Source of the DNA: Gillisia xinjiangensis
GTDB taxonomy: Bacteria; Bacteroidota; Bacteroidia; Flavobacteriales; Flavobacteriaceae
NCBI RefSeq assembly: GCF_046298265.1
Contig: NZ_JBKAHK010000002.1
Location: 310,001 to 374,000, forward strand
Direction: 5' to 3'
Length of the DNA: 64,000 bases
The translations under genes and the position numbers were made by a program. Shown here in pieces: positions 7,557 to 16,465 of this stretch. Position 1 is the stretch's first letter. The number at the start of each line of letters is the position of its first letter. The notes beneath the pieces are model-generated. The model saw nothing but the letters and a program-made list of their open reading frames with translations, was not told the DNA's origin and did not search any database.

Positions 7557-9134
7557 TTACTGTTTTTTCCAAAATTTAGTATGAAGTGTTCTGTCCAGAT
7601 TAACGATCTCAAGCTTGATGTTTTTATATTTTGCAGTTTCCTTGAATTCGTCAATGATCTCATAGATATCATGGTGTATAAATTTTGCATCACTTCCATC
7701 AATTACCAAATGCGAATCTTCAGGCAAGTGATCTAAAAAAAGCATAATATCAGCTTTATTTAAAAAAGTGGTTTCCTGGGCGAGCTTAAGCACACGCTTG
7801 TTTTCCGATTCCTTATGTACTTTTTCTTCGTTGATGTAGGCATTTTTATAATTATCTCTAAGAATAAAAAATACTGCAATGGTACCACCCACGATTATAC
7901 CTGTAATAAGATCTGTAAACATCACTACTAAAATTGTAATGATAAATGGCAGAAATTGTTTTTTACCTTGCTTAAATACCTGCTTGTAAATACTTACGCT
8001 GGTAAGCTTATATCCAACCACAAATAACACTGCAGATAATGCCGCTAAAGGGATTAAGTTTAAAATCACTGGGATTGCGGCAACACATACCAACATAATA
8101 ATACCGTGTGTTATAGTTGCTGTTTTGGTCTTACCACCGGCATGAACATTTGCAGATGTTCTTACAATTACCGCAGTTACAGGCAAGCCCCCTACTAAAC
8201 CTGCAACTATATTTCCAATACCCTGAGCTTTAAGCTCTCTGTTTGTTGAGGTTCGTCTTTTATAAGGATCAAGTTTATCTCCTGCTTCTGTACTTAAAAG
8301 CGATTCTAAACTCGCGATAAATGCGATGGATAAAGCGATAGTATAAACCTCAACATTTCCGATTACCGAAAAATCGGGAAACTGAAAGAAGCCAGCGAAA
8401 TCACCCAGGGACTCCGCAACAGGTAAGTTTACCAGCTGACTGGATTCCAATGCGAAATCTGGAAAATAAACTTTAAAAAATTCATTTAAAAAAATACTGA
8501 TTACCACTGCAGCCAATGCAGATGGGAAGTATTTAAAAAATGCAAATTGTTTTAAGACAGGACGATCCCAACCAATAATTATTATTAGAGATGCGATTGT
8601 TATGATAGTGGCACCATAACTTATCTCATAAAATATTTTAAGAATCTCGGAAAAAGTATTCGATCCATCATAATTTGTAAAAGATTCAACGCTTTCAAAA
8701 GCACCAGCTACCCCAAAAGCGTGTGGAATTTGCTTCAGTATAAGTATAAGGCCAATAGAAGCAAGTATCCCTTTAATCATGGCATTAGGGAAAAAGTATG
8801 CTACTGTTCCGGCTTTTAAATATCCTAAAGCTATTTGCAAAAACCCGGCAAAAATAACCGCGACCAAAACCGCTTCAAAACTCCCAAGGGTTTGAATTGC
8901 AGTGAATATAATTAAGGCTACACTTGCAGCAGGACCACTAACGTTGATACTTGAATTACTCGAGAAACCCACCACAATACCACCTATAATTCCAGCGATA
9001 ATTCCTGAAAATAGCGGCGCTCCAGAGGCTAAAGATATTCCAAGACACAACGGCAGGGCAATAAGAAATACAACCAGACCTGCAGAAATATCGGTTACAA
9101 AATGTTTTTTAAGGAATTGAATATTTTCTTTCAT
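7557..9134 (-). CDS. SulP family inorganic anion transporter (STAS domain)
   Basis: This is a secondary transporter for sulfate or bicarbonate in the inner membrane. I prefer the start at 9134 (MKENIQFLKKHFVTDISAGL), giving 525 residues; an in-frame start at 9167 would add 11 residues. The SulP core has about 10-12 hydrophobic helices, with GLVVFLIALPLCLGISLASG near the N-terminus and the family motif GLVGGLPVTAVIVRTSANVH in the middle. A C-terminal STAS domain of roughly 90 residues follows, with LVIDGSDAKFIHHDIYEII. Substrate is not decidable; bicarbonate is common for this Bacteroidota subgroup, but no carbonic anhydrase gene is adjacent. Confidence 0.92.
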   Translation of the reverse strand: MKENIQFLKKHFVTDISAGLVVFLIALPLCLGISLASGAPLFSGIIAGIIGGIVVGFSSNSSINVSGPAASVALIIFTAIQTLGSFEAVLVAVIFAGFLQIALGYLKAGTVAYFFPNAMIKGILASIGLILILKQIPHAFGVAGAFESVESFTNYDGSNTFSEILKIFYEISYGATIITIASLIIIIGWDRPVLKQFAFFKYFPSALAAVVISIFLNEFFKVYFPDFALESSQLVNLPVAESLGDFAGFFQFPDFSVIGNVEVYTIALSIAFIASLESLLSTEAGDKLDPYKRRTSTNRELKAQGIGNIVAGLVGGLPVTAVIVRTSANVHAGGKTKTATITHGIIMLVCVAAIPVILNLIPLAALSAVLFVVGYKLTSVSIYKQVFKQGKKQFLPFIITILVVMFTDLITGIIVGGTIAVFFILRDNYKNAYINEEKVHKESENKRVLKLAQETTFLNKADIMLFLDHLPEDSHLVIDGSDAKFIHHDIYEIIDEFKETAKYKNIKLEIVNLDRTLHTKFWKKQ

Positions 9135-9539
9135 ATTAGGTAGAGATGTTTTTTGGAAAACCTTCAAAAGGCAGCTGCTTGCAACAATTTCAGGAAAAAT
9201 TTAAAAAATGCAAAACTACTACATTTTAAAAGAATATACCTGATTTTTTAAAAAGACATATATTTAGGATTATTAACTGAAAATCAGTAGGCTATGGAAT
9301 TAAATGCACTCGGAGAGGATCGGGGTTTTGAGGAAAAAAGTATTTTTTTATTCAAATCAAAATCCTCGATGCAAGCATACGAGGTAGGAAATGGAAAAAA
9401 CTTATAAAAAATTGAGTCAAGTATATGTATTAAACTGAAGAGATTCGAAGGCGTGAGACTTCTCCCAGTGATAGATTTCAGGTTGCGAAAATCTCTGGTT
9501 ACTTAATTTGAAACAAGTTTTTAATTTGAATCCCCACAT
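9135..9539. other. Intergenic gap upstream of SulP
   Basis: One TAGTTTTG (minus strand, 9218-9211) could be the SulP -7 box, about 75 bp before the start. No gene, RNA or repeat is recognised in the remainder. Confidence 0.5.
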
Positions 9540-10439
9540 TTAAATTTCTTTTTCTTTTTTGAAAACAAGCTCCTGGTTTTCCAGAAACTTTAGGGTCTCT
9601 TCTTTAAGATCTTCTAATGAGGTAAGAGTATCTAAAGATTGGACGCTGAAATTATATATCACATAAGGCTCATACTGCATTATTTTATCCTTTGTCTTAA
9701 TGGTGGAAACTATAAAATGAAATTTCCTGGCCTCTATATTTGTTCCTTCAATAAAACCTTCTGATATATTAACCTGAGCATTCTCATTATTGAATACAGG
9801 AACCTTAACCCATTCTATTTGAAAAGTTTCATTGCTAAAGATTTTTGTTTCAGTATCCGGAAATTGAAGGCTATAAATTAAAAAGAGCATAATGCCGGCA
9901 TTCCAGAGAAAATGGAACAGCATAGCCTTTAAAAGGTTAAAATTAATGGTAATCCAGATCAAAAAGCAACCTATAGAAAGTTGAGCCAAGGGAGTGAAAA
10001 AGTAGTCAGGGGAATAAAAATCTTCTAAAGTGTAATGAATTGCAGTGAACAAAAGAATATTTAATAAAATGCTAATATTTCCAAGAATTTTGTTTTCATA
10101 TTTCAGGCTCAATAGATAAGCCGCAATAAAGAGCATTGAAAGTACAATTACAAACCACTCCATCGAAGCATTAACAGTTAAGACAAAAATTGGTAGAAAA
10201 ATAATAGCTGCAATTTTAATCCATTTTTTACCTGTAAAAAAGCCTCTAAAAGCAATTTCCTCAAATAAAGGCGCAAATAAAAGTGTTAAAAACAACATTA
10301 CTTTTAATGGCACATCAGAATAATTTCTTGAACCTTTGTAAGGATGTTCACTTCCAACAAAATTGTATAATAATACAAATAGCAATGCTGTGATTATTCC
10401 TAAAAGTAAAAGCCAGTTCTTAGATTTATGTCTTATCAA
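9540..10439 (-). CDS. CPBP family intramembrane glutamic endopeptidase
   Basis: This 299-residue membrane protein carries all three CPBP (Abi/Rce1-like) motifs: EEIAFR at 60-65 (EExxxR), FTAIHY with H135, and HFLWNAG with H176 and N180. About seven hydrophobic helices span residues 8-190. The last 100 residues form a soluble, unrecognised domain. CPBP proteins are intramembrane proteases used in prenyl-protein processing, bacteriocin self-immunity or anti-sigma cleavage; no partner is evident here. Neighbours are unrelated single genes, so its role stays open. Confidence 0.88.
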   Translation of the reverse strand: MIRHKSKNWLLLLGIITALLFVLLYNFVGSEHPYKGSRNYSDVPLKVMLFLTLLFAPLFEEIAFRGFFTGKKWIKIAAIIFLPIFVLTVNASMEWFVIVLSMLFIAAYLLSLKYENKILGNISILLNILLFTAIHYTLEDFYSPDYFFTPLAQLSIGCFLIWITINFNLLKAMLFHFLWNAGIMLFLIYSLQFPDTETKIFSNETFQIEWVKVPVFNNENAQVNISEGFIEGTNIEARKFHFIVSTIKTKDKIMQYEPYVIYNFSVQSLDTLTSLEDLKEETLKFLENQELVFKKEKEI

Positions 10440-10533
10440 TTTTGTTAATTTTTATTTGCTTTAGAATGTAGCTGTTCAGTTTCCATCACTCCCCACCTGG
10501 AATTGCGAAATGGCTTTCGGGCCAGTTCTGAGC

Positions 10534-11235
10534 TTAGTAATACTTAATTTCGTATTTAAAAGCTGTGGTATCTTTAAATTCAAAATCAATTTCCTTTTTA
10601 TTCCTCAATTTATCAGGTTTTGAATACTTGTAAAATCTTGTCGTGTCCATTCTGGTACCTGAAATTCCCTTGGTGTAACCCTTATCTGAATACTTGAATA
10701 TTTCCACCCAGGGCTTATCAAAATCTTCGTTATGATGAATTCGCTTAATTTCTCTTCCTTTTGAATCGTAAAATACAGAATCGGTTAGTTTCATAGCTTT
10801 TTCGGGGTCTGGATCTTTAGATGGGAACATTTCCCAGGTGCTTGTTTTAATGACTTCCAAATTTCCGATTTTATGATATTTACGAATAAATCTAATAGCG
10901 GTATCAGATTCATACATTGTCTGTATTTTCAAATTTTCTTTTGGATTGTACTCATAAACTGAAATCTGTCTAACAACACAAGTATCCTGTTTTTGGAAGT
11001 AATCACAGTCGGTTTCTTTTACCTTTTTTCCATTCTCATACTGGATTCTTACTATTCTATTGCTTCTTGTTTTTCCGAAATTTCTTTCCAAAACTTTATA
11101 GCCCTTTTTATCAAATTCTGCAACCCGACTTTTAGTAAAAGCGTTATTATTCTTAGTGTATTCAGTTATGGATTTAATTTTTGGAGAACATCCAAGGATA
11201 AAAATCAGAAATAGTAATTGAGGTAATTTTTTCAT
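10534..11235 (-). CDS. Putative lipoprotein, function unknown
   Basis: Read from ATG at 11235 (the preceding ATG at 11238 is equally usable) the 233-residue product starts with a lipoprotein signal, MKKLPQLLFLIFILGC, with the lipobox Cys at about residue 16. The mature part is beta-rich and charged, with repeated YxxxG/YxxKG strands (SVYEYNPKENLK, FKYSDKGYTKG), as in RHS-like or toxin_15-like wing repeats of Bacteroidota lipoproteins. I recognise no catalytic motif. It probably sits on the periplasmic face of a membrane. Confidence 0.65.
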   Translation of the reverse strand: MKKLPQLLFLIFILGCSPKIKSITEYTKNNNAFTKSRVAEFDKKGYKVLERNFGKTRSNRIVRIQYENGKKVKETDCDYFQKQDTCVVRQISVYEYNPKENLKIQTMYESDTAIRFIRKYHKIGNLEVIKTSTWEMFPSKDPDPEKAMKLTDSVFYDSKGREIKRIHHNEDFDKPWVEIFKYSDKGYTKGISGTRMDTTRFYKYSKPDKLRNKKEIDFEFKDTTAFKYEIKYY

Positions 11236-11314
11236 CATAGTATTGTTTTCATCAACTGTTGCCATCTTATGCTAATGGGTAGAGAAGATTATATTTCTCA
11301 TGCCATTATCATTT

Positions 11315-11722
11315 TCAGAGGGAAATAAGGGGATTTAAATCTTCCATAATTTTATTGGCTTTTCCCTTATTCAATAAAACCTGCCTTGTTTTTTTTCTGA
11401 ATTTTATCTCCAGAAAAACCGTTCCCCTACCAAATAGAATTGGTAGTATTCTTATTTTGGAAACCTCGTTAATAGCTATTTCATTCTGATAGGACACAAA
11501 AAAGATTTCCTTAATTAAAGCAAGCACAAAAAGAGCTATCATAAAAGATGCAATAAAAAGGTGGCCTGTTTCGCTTGTTTCTATATACTTCAATAAGGAA
11601 AAGAATCCCTGGGTCCCGGAAATGGCTAGGATCATTAAAAACATAAACCGCACAGGTTTTTTGGGTTCGATAATTTTTATCCTGTCGGATTCAATTTTAA
11701 CTGAATTTTCAGGGCTGCTCAT
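11315..11722 (-). CDS. Small two-helix membrane protein, function unknown
   Basis: This 135-residue protein has a hydrophilic N-terminus, two hydrophobic helices (about 27-45 and 54-74) and a basic, beta-rich C-terminal half (VFLEIKFRKKTRQVLLNKGK). The layout resembles the bacterial PH-domain (bPH2/YcxB-like) membrane proteins, but the match is by eye only. The neighbouring small genes lie in the same direction and are also of unknown role. Confidence 0.55.
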   Translation of the reverse strand: MSSPENSVKIESDRIKIIEPKKPVRFMFLMILAISGTQGFFSLLKYIETSETGHLFIASFMIALFVLALIKEIFFVSYQNEIAINEVSKIRILPILFGRGTVFLEIKFRKKTRQVLLNKGKANKIMEDLNPLISL

Positions 11723-11750
11723 GGGTTCTTCGTATTCTTAGTTGACAAAT

Positions 11751-11999
11751 TTATTTTCTTTCCGCTTTTTTCCGAGTCAGGACAAAATATATAACATATA
11801 ACCAGCTAAAAAATCCGTGAATAATTGCCAATAATACCGATTTGTTTCTTTCCCAGGATGTCACTCCGGCAATTACGCTTCCAAGTCCAATTCCATTGCT
11901 TATTACTGTCCTTTTCGTTTCCGAGTCAATAATATCTTGACTATAACCCTCATATATTATAAATAGACCTAAAATAAATGTTGTGTAAATTTTCTTCAT
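11751..11999 (-). CDS. Small secreted or membrane protein, function unknown
   Basis: This 82-residue protein starts with a signal peptide (MKKIYTTFILGLFIIYEGYSQ). A short loop follows, then hydrophobic segments around residues 36-45 and 54-73, and a basic end (LTRKKAERK). It is 28 bp upstream of the preceding two-helix gene in the same direction. No family is recognised. Confidence 0.55.
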   Translation of the reverse strand: MKKIYTTFILGLFIIYEGYSQDIIDSETKRTVISNGIGLGSVIAGVTSWERNKSVLLAIIHGFFSWLYVIYFVLTRKKAERK

Positions 12000-12147
12000 A
12001 TTTCGAATTTTGTGGTATTAATGCCAATTCGTTATGCCCCAGCCTCACCCTACCATACCAAGATCTGGAACGGATAAAAGTAGATTTATCACATTTACTG
12101 TAAATCTATTAAAATTTTGTTGCTGCCCCTTATGGGAAACCGTATAC

Positions 12148-12729
12148 TTAAACTTGCTTGTCTTCATTTTTCCCGCTCACAATGCTTGATACAATACCTT
12201 TTTGGTCTGTAAATTCTGCAAATAACACACCTGCAAGATGAATTACAACAAACGGAACTAAATAATAGATAGAAAGTATATGGATCTCTTCCATAGGTTT
12301 TTTTAAATCCTTAGGGCCTAATTCAATTATGAGTCCGGTAACCAAAGAGATTACAACACCTACGTAAAAGATGATATAGCTCCATTTTTGAAGTTTTTCC
12401 TTGGTATTCAATCTTTTATCGAATGGGTTTGAAATCTTCATTTTTCCAAAAAATGGCAGCAGGAACCGAATAATAAATAAACCAACTAAAAAATAACCTA
12501 TATAAATATGCCATTCCCACATTGGTTTTCTAATTTGTTTTGCTAAAACAATTAATTGCTCCTGAGATAAAACCTGGCCGGTTTCACTAAGATAAATTTC
12601 AATTATACCTGCCATGTTATCCTTATTCATCCAGGTTAACCTCAAAAAAATTGTGATCAATAAAAGGATGAATGAAATGGCCATTGCCCAATGTATGATT
12701 CGATAAACTTTAGAATACGATTGTTTCAT
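12148..12729 (-). CDS. Cytochrome b561-type membrane protein
   Basis: This 193-residue membrane protein has four hydrophobic helices and histidines placed as in di-haem b-type cytochromes of the Ni-hydrogenase/cytochrome b561 fold: H13 (VYRIIHWAMA), H74 (MWEWHIYIGYF), H150 (EEIHILSIYY) and H164 (FVVIHLAGVLF). It would pass electrons between quinol and a partner. No partner redox protein is adjacent. The start at 12729 fits, with MKQSYSKVYR preceding helix 1. Confidence 0.85.
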   Translation of the reverse strand: MKQSYSKVYRIIHWAMAISFILLLITIFLRLTWMNKDNMAGIIEIYLSETGQVLSQEQLIVLAKQIRKPMWEWHIYIGYFLVGLFIIRFLLPFFGKMKISNPFDKRLNTKEKLQKWSYIIFYVGVVISLVTGLIIELGPKDLKKPMEEIHILSIYYLVPFVVIHLAGVLFAEFTDQKGIVSSIVSGKNEDKQV

Positions 12730-13193
12730 ATGTAGATATTTATTATTTTTTAAAAGGTCTCCCGATGGCTATCGGGAGTAATTCGCATATCTTCATCGGT
12801 GTTTGCATTGAGTTGCCGTTATGCTCATTTCATAATATTTGTTTTTAGGCTTGAACCTCGGTATTACATCCACCCTTTTTATACCGTGATATTTAATGAA
12901 TCCAGTATAAAAGCAGACTTATCAAATTTCCCTTAAATTTATTGAAATTTTATCACTACCACTTCCGTAAAACCATATAATTTCAGGATATTTAGATGTA
13001 ACCGAATCCCTAAAACATTATAGTGAATTGTTATGATTGACTGTATAAAAGCAATGTAAAAAAGGATAAATTTGAGTTCGATGCTAAAAGTTTAGGGTGG
13101 TATACAATTAGGCATTTTTCAGGTTTTAAAAAGTGCCCAAAAACCAATAGCATTAGAAAATAGAATTACAAGAGAAGAAAGTTGGGACTAAAA
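12730..13193. other. Intergenic gap with a short palindrome
   Basis: It contains a near-perfect palindrome, CTCCCGATGGCTATCGGGAG (12759-12778), also found upstream of the PIG-L gene at 37.7 kb. The rest is AT-rich with scattered stops; I see no gene or RNA. Confidence 0.55.
12759..12778. repeat. Dispersed 20-bp palindrome, copy 1
   Basis: CTCCCGATGGCTATCGGGAG differs by one base from the perfect palindrome at 37718-37737. Both copies sit 25-30 bp before the ATG of a minus-strand gene and follow the same AGGT or AAGGT sequence. This suggests a REP-like element or a leader hairpin. Confidence 0.6.
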
Positions 13194-13538
13194 TTACAGC
13201 AGATTTGCGGTTACCATAAAAATATAAATATTTAAAAGCATAAATAAAAAAGCGGGCAAAGAAACCCAAATACTATCTTTTATATATAACCGGGTAATAA
13301 AGCCAAACAGCATTAACAGCGCCAGGCCGGCCGAAGAAATCAAAAGTAAAAAGGGAATAAATAAGCCTAGCAGCAGTCCTAATCCGCCTGTAATTTCAAA
13401 AACAGCGGTTAGCGTTCCAAACTTTGCCAGGCCAAAACGTATGAATTCGGCTTTCATAGAAGGGGAAGTAAAATAGGACACCCCGTAAAACAAAAATGAA
13501 ATCCCGGAAACAATAATAAGAATGTGCAGTATGCCCAT
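13194..13538 (-). CDS. DoxX-like membrane protein (second of a pair)
   Basis: This 114-residue protein has four hydrophobic helices in the DoxX-like layout; a glycine-rich turn (EITGGLGLLLGLFIP) between helices 2 and 3 is typical. It begins 2 bp after its upstream paralog stops, so the two are translationally coupled. Both end in the same tail (VTANLL here, LAAANLL in the partner). Family members assist oxidoreductases or thiosulfate oxidation in some organisms; the role here is unknown. Confidence 0.75.
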   Translation of the reverse strand: MGILHILIIVSGISFLFYGVSYFTSPSMKAEFIRFGLAKFGTLTAVFEITGGLGLLLGLFIPFLLLISSAGLALLMLFGFITRLYIKDSIWVSLPAFLFMLLNIYIFMVTANLL

Positions 13539-13540
13539 TC

Positions 13541-13885
13541 CTAAAGCAGGTTTGCTGCAGCCAAAGCAATATAGGCACTTAGAAGCAGTAACACCAAGGA
13601 TGGTAATCGTTTTTTCCAGGGATTTCCTGCCTTAAAATGAAAGTACTGGGCTGCTACCATCAAAACTCCCATAAGGATCGCCGGTATAAGAACCAACTCC
13701 GAATACCAAATCCCTACAACCAGTAAGGTTGCAAGCACAAGCTTGGCTGCTCCTACCATAGTGCGGGTAAGGCTACTTAATCCGTATTGTTTAAATTCCT
13801 TTACAATATTTTCAAAACGAAAAATCCAAACAAAGGCCACAGATAGGGCGACAACTAATTGGGCAATATTCGTAATGTTCTCCAT
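13541..13885 (-). CDS. DoxX-like membrane protein (first of a pair)
   Basis: This 114-residue, four-helix protein is exactly the length of the next gene. It starts MENITNIAQLVVALSVAFVW and includes FKQYGLSSLTRTMVGAAKLV, the conserved 'F..YGL' stretch between helices 1 and 2; its partner has FIRFGLAKFGTLTAVFEITG at the same place. The pair looks like a tandem duplication, and a heterodimer is possible. No neighbouring oxidoreductase gives a clue to function. Confidence 0.75.
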   Translation of the reverse strand: MENITNIAQLVVALSVAFVWIFRFENIVKEFKQYGLSSLTRTMVGAAKLVLATLLVVGIWYSELVLIPAILMGVLMVAAQYFHFKAGNPWKKRLPSLVLLLLSAYIALAAANLL

Positions 13886-14180
13886 AACTTAATTTTTCAT
13901 TGAATTTTACTGTTGTTTTATTGGAAACTAATCCTCTATCGAAATTGCATGCTTGTCTTTTGGTTCTGTATTTTTTTCTTAAAAAATATAAAAACCCTGT
14001 TTACACTTTTTGGAAGCCAAAAGCCTCCAAACCAAATTGGATATGCACCCAAATATAGGCTTTTTTATTGTTTGTGCCCTGGACAAATTCAACTCAGGGT
14101 CGTAACAAAAGATGATTTTTGGATCGCTAAAATATTCAGTTGGTAGGCTGAGCAGTTTGTCGTTTTTATAATTGAATTTT

Positions 14181-15044
14181 CTATTTAAATAGAAACTTAA
14201 ACCATTGACCAAAATTTTTGCTCATTATATGGGTTTTTGAAGGCATTAAAGCAGCATAATTGAGGTTGTCAGAAATATCGGTAAACGTTTTGCCTTTTAC
14301 ATAATTTAGCCTTTTCCATTTTTCAGGTTCGAGATAAAAAAAATCTTCAAACTGATCATAATTGGAATGATCTATTTTTCGCCATTTTTCCAGAAAACCA
14401 TCGATATCCACTTGATGGGAATGACCCCAATTAGTGAATTTTGTCCGGATTTCCTCTTCGCTGCGCGATAAGCATTCGTGGATAACTATAACCGGAATAT
14501 AGATCACCTGTTTATTGGTGTTTCTGCCCGTTACATAACTGGGATAGTTCGTAGCAAATTTTTGATTTCGTGGTTTGGATACATATAATATCCCTTCATC
14601 GGTGTATTTATATAGATTGATATAATAACCAGCAATTTGAATTTGGTTTTCCTTGGGATGGTTCAAATATTTATTTCTCAGTCTGAGTTCTTTGGTGAAT
14701 TTTTTAAAGTCCACAAAATATTCATCGCTATCTAATTGAATAATCCAGTTGCCAATTCCCATTTTCGAGGCCAGCATTTTTCGTTCTTTTACCTCATTCT
14801 CCATCGCGGTTAAACTGGAGTCATAAAAATCATCCCTGTAAATGCTGATCTTATTTTCTGTATCAAAAGATTTAAGCCAATGAAAGAAATTGTCGTCAAC
14901 TTCAAATTTTCCTCCTGTCCAGGTCCTTAAGTTGTCATCCAGTGCAATTGTGATAGCATTAGCTTCCCTGTATACTAATGGAATGGAGTTTTTAAGTAAT
15001 TTATAATCATAGGACATTAAAAAACCAACCTGAATTTCTTTCAT
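14181..15044 (-). CDS. Glycosyltransferase-like protein (GT2-type fold)
   Basis: This 287-residue soluble protein starts MKEIQVGFLMSYDYKLLKNS. It carries a DxD-type motif, IIQLDSDEYF (D105, D107), preceded by KMGIGNWII, as in GT2/GT-A enzymes that bind a nucleotide-sugar through a metal. The rest is Tyr/Trp-rich, and FTNWGHSHQVDIDGFLEKW resembles the lower half of such enzymes. The N-terminal nucleotide-binding part is less typical, and no sugar or acceptor can be named. It is isolated from any polysaccharide cluster. Confidence 0.6.
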   Translation of the reverse strand: MKEIQVGFLMSYDYKLLKNSIPLVYREANAITIALDDNLRTWTGGKFEVDDNFFHWLKSFDTENKISIYRDDFYDSSLTAMENEVKERKMLASKMGIGNWIIQLDSDEYFVDFKKFTKELRLRNKYLNHPKENQIQIAGYYINLYKYTDEGILYVSKPRNQKFATNYPSYVTGRNTNKQVIYIPVIVIHECLSRSEEEIRTKFTNWGHSHQVDIDGFLEKWRKIDHSNYDQFEDFFYLEPEKWKRLNYVKGKTFTDISDNLNYAALMPSKTHIMSKNFGQWFKFLFK

Positions 15045-15413
15045 CTATCGATCATTTTGATTTGGGGAAATTATAAACATTGATTTAATAGTTTATAAAA
15101 TATTCAGGAATATTTTGATTTTTCTAAATTTTTGTTATTGAAAAATAAAAATTTACGGTTTTCTGCAAATAAAGATGTCCTGAAAATGGCATATAGAGAT
15201 GTATGATTTTGAGGTCAGTTTAGGTTAGCGCCTCTCATACCGCACCCTAAAATAAAAAATCCCTACAAAACGCACTGTTTGTCGGGATTTTAATTGTATT
15301 CTGTGGTTTCACCTGTCCTCCATTCGACTCCGCCTGAAAAGGCTTCGCTCAGGACAGGCTTCTCGTCAAGACGGGAAACAAAAAAACCCTGCCGTTGGCA
15401 AGGTTTCTTTTCG
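15045..15413. other. Intergenic gap with hairpins before the tRNA
   Basis: It holds an inverted repeat (CCTGTCCT 15312-15319 with AGGACAGG 15351-15358) enclosing GAAAAGGCTTCGCTC-like sequence of the type that recurs between flavobacterial genes, and the tRNA terminator. No protein-coding gene is supported. Confidence 0.5.
15384..15406 (-). terminator. Terminator after the CAU tRNA
   Basis: On the minus strand AAACCTTGCC-aac-GGCAGGGTTT forms a 10-bp stem containing one G-T pair, followed by a run of T. It begins 8 bp after the tRNA 3' end. Confidence 0.8.
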
Positions 15414-15487
15414 TGGTCCCACCTGGACTCGAACCAGGGACCACCTGATTATGAGTCAGGTGCTCTAACCAGCTGAGCTATAGGACC
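15414..15487 (-). tRNA. tRNA with CAU anticodon, probably tRNA-Ile2 (lysidine)
   Basis: This 74-nt cloverleaf has a 7-bp acceptor stem (GGTCCTA/TGGGACC), D arm TAGCTCAGCTGGTTAGAGCA, a CCTGA/TCAGG anticodon stem with loop CTCATAA, and T loop GGTTCGAGTCC. CCA is not encoded. A CAU anticodon is used by initiator Met, elongator Met and Ile2. C4-G69 and C5-G68 in the acceptor are the pairs reported as TilS identity elements, and the TGGTC variable region resembles Ile2. I therefore favour Ile2 read as AUA after lysidine modification, but elongator Met is not excluded. Confidence 0.85.
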
Positions 15488-15616
15488 GGCTCAATAGGTG
15501 TAATGAGGGCGCAAATTTATGTAATTGCCTCCTACTCCACAAGCATTTTTATTTATTTTTATTCTTTGCCTTTCCCTGCACTAAAATTGCCGAAATCTTT
15601 AATTGTAACAGTCTCA

Positions 15617-16024
15617 TTATCTGGAACCTGCATCCTGACATAATTCCACCAAAACACCGTGTGAGGATTTGGGATGCAAAAAGGCTACCATCTTATTATC
15701 CGCGCCGTTTTTGGGGTTTTTCGAGATCAAAACAAAACCTTCCTTTTCCAATCGGCTTATTTCCGCCTCTATATCTTCTACATCAAAAGCGATATGGTGA
15801 ATTCCTTCTCCCCGTTTTTCAATGAATTTGGCTATTGGGCTTTCAGGATTTGTAGCTGCCAGCAGTTCGATCTTGCTGTCCCCAATTTTAAAAAATGAAG
15901 TAAGCACACCTTCGCTCTCCACTTCTTCAGCCTTATAGGGTTCTGTATTGAGCAGGGCCCGGTAGGTTTTATTCGCTTCTTCTATATCCCTAACGGCCAT
16001 GCCTATATGTTCGATTTTTCTCAT
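15617..16024 (-). CDS. mce: Methylmalonyl-CoA epimerase
   Basis: This enzyme interconverts (2R)- and (2S)-methylmalonyl-CoA, linking propionyl-CoA or branched-chain amino-acid breakdown to succinyl-CoA. The 135-residue product is a single vicinal-oxygen-chelate (glyoxalase-fold) protein. Metal and catalytic residues fit the family: H6 (KIEHIGMAV), the HHIAFDV segment around H76-H77 and E127 (VLVELCQ). The mutase genes are elsewhere. The gene is isolated, between the tRNA and a 440-bp gap. Confidence 0.93.
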   Translation of the reverse strand: MRKIEHIGMAVRDIEEANKTYRALLNTEPYKAEEVESEGVLTSFFKIGDSKIELLAATNPESPIAKFIEKRGEGIHHIAFDVEDIEAEISRLEKEGFVLISKNPKNGADNKMVAFLHPKSSHGVLVELCQDAGSR

Positions 16025-16465
16025 CTCTTTTATTTAATGAATCATAAAGATAGTGACCTTTATGTTTTTGGTATTAATTAGAAGTATAATCTTAAGTAAT
16101 TAGCTTCTGAATACAGGTTTTAATGTTTTCAAAAAACCACTAAACATTATTTCAATTGCTTTTTATAATTAATGTCCGGTAAAGAGTCAAGATCGTTCCG
16201 CCTATGGCATTATCAGTATTATTGAAAAATTCAAAAAAGCAATTTGTTTATTAAAAATCCCATTGCAATGTCCAATGAATGTGTGGTTCAGCTTTCTAAA
16301 AATATTTACCGGCAACAGTGCTTTTTATAAAATCATTCGTGCATTCGTGGCTTAAAAAATTATTTCGAAGGATTACCAGGAATAATAAATTCATATCCTT
16401 TGGATAAAACAGCTAATTTCCGATTATAAAAATACTATGCTATTTAAATATATTACTTTTGCAGT
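16025..16465. other. Intergenic gap between mce and rbfA
   Basis: This is AT-rich. The only repeat seen is ATTCGTGCATTCGTGGCT near 16336, which recurs near 30013. TACTTTTG (16454-16461), a TAnnTTTG match, ends 4 bp before the rbfA ATG; if used, the rbfA mRNA would be nearly leaderless. No gene recognised. Confidence 0.5.

Noticed and set aside
7363..7572. A 69-codon open frame on the minus strand
   Set aside because: It runs through the SulP terminator hairpin and overlaps the SulP stop, has no signal or domain, and is low-complexity; treated as non-coding.
10534..12729. A toxin-antitoxin or defence island in the accessory patch
   Set aside because: No nuclease, kinase or antitoxin-like motif was seen; CPBP alone is not evidence of a defence system.
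13913..14212. Overlapping open frames on both strands after the glycosyltransferase-like gene
   Set aside because: They overlap each other and the 3' end of that gene; no family features or promoter, so not called.
15294..15476. Open frame on the plus strand across the tRNA
   Set aside because: It overlaps the tRNA and its terminator on the opposite strand; tRNA regions often give such spurious frames.
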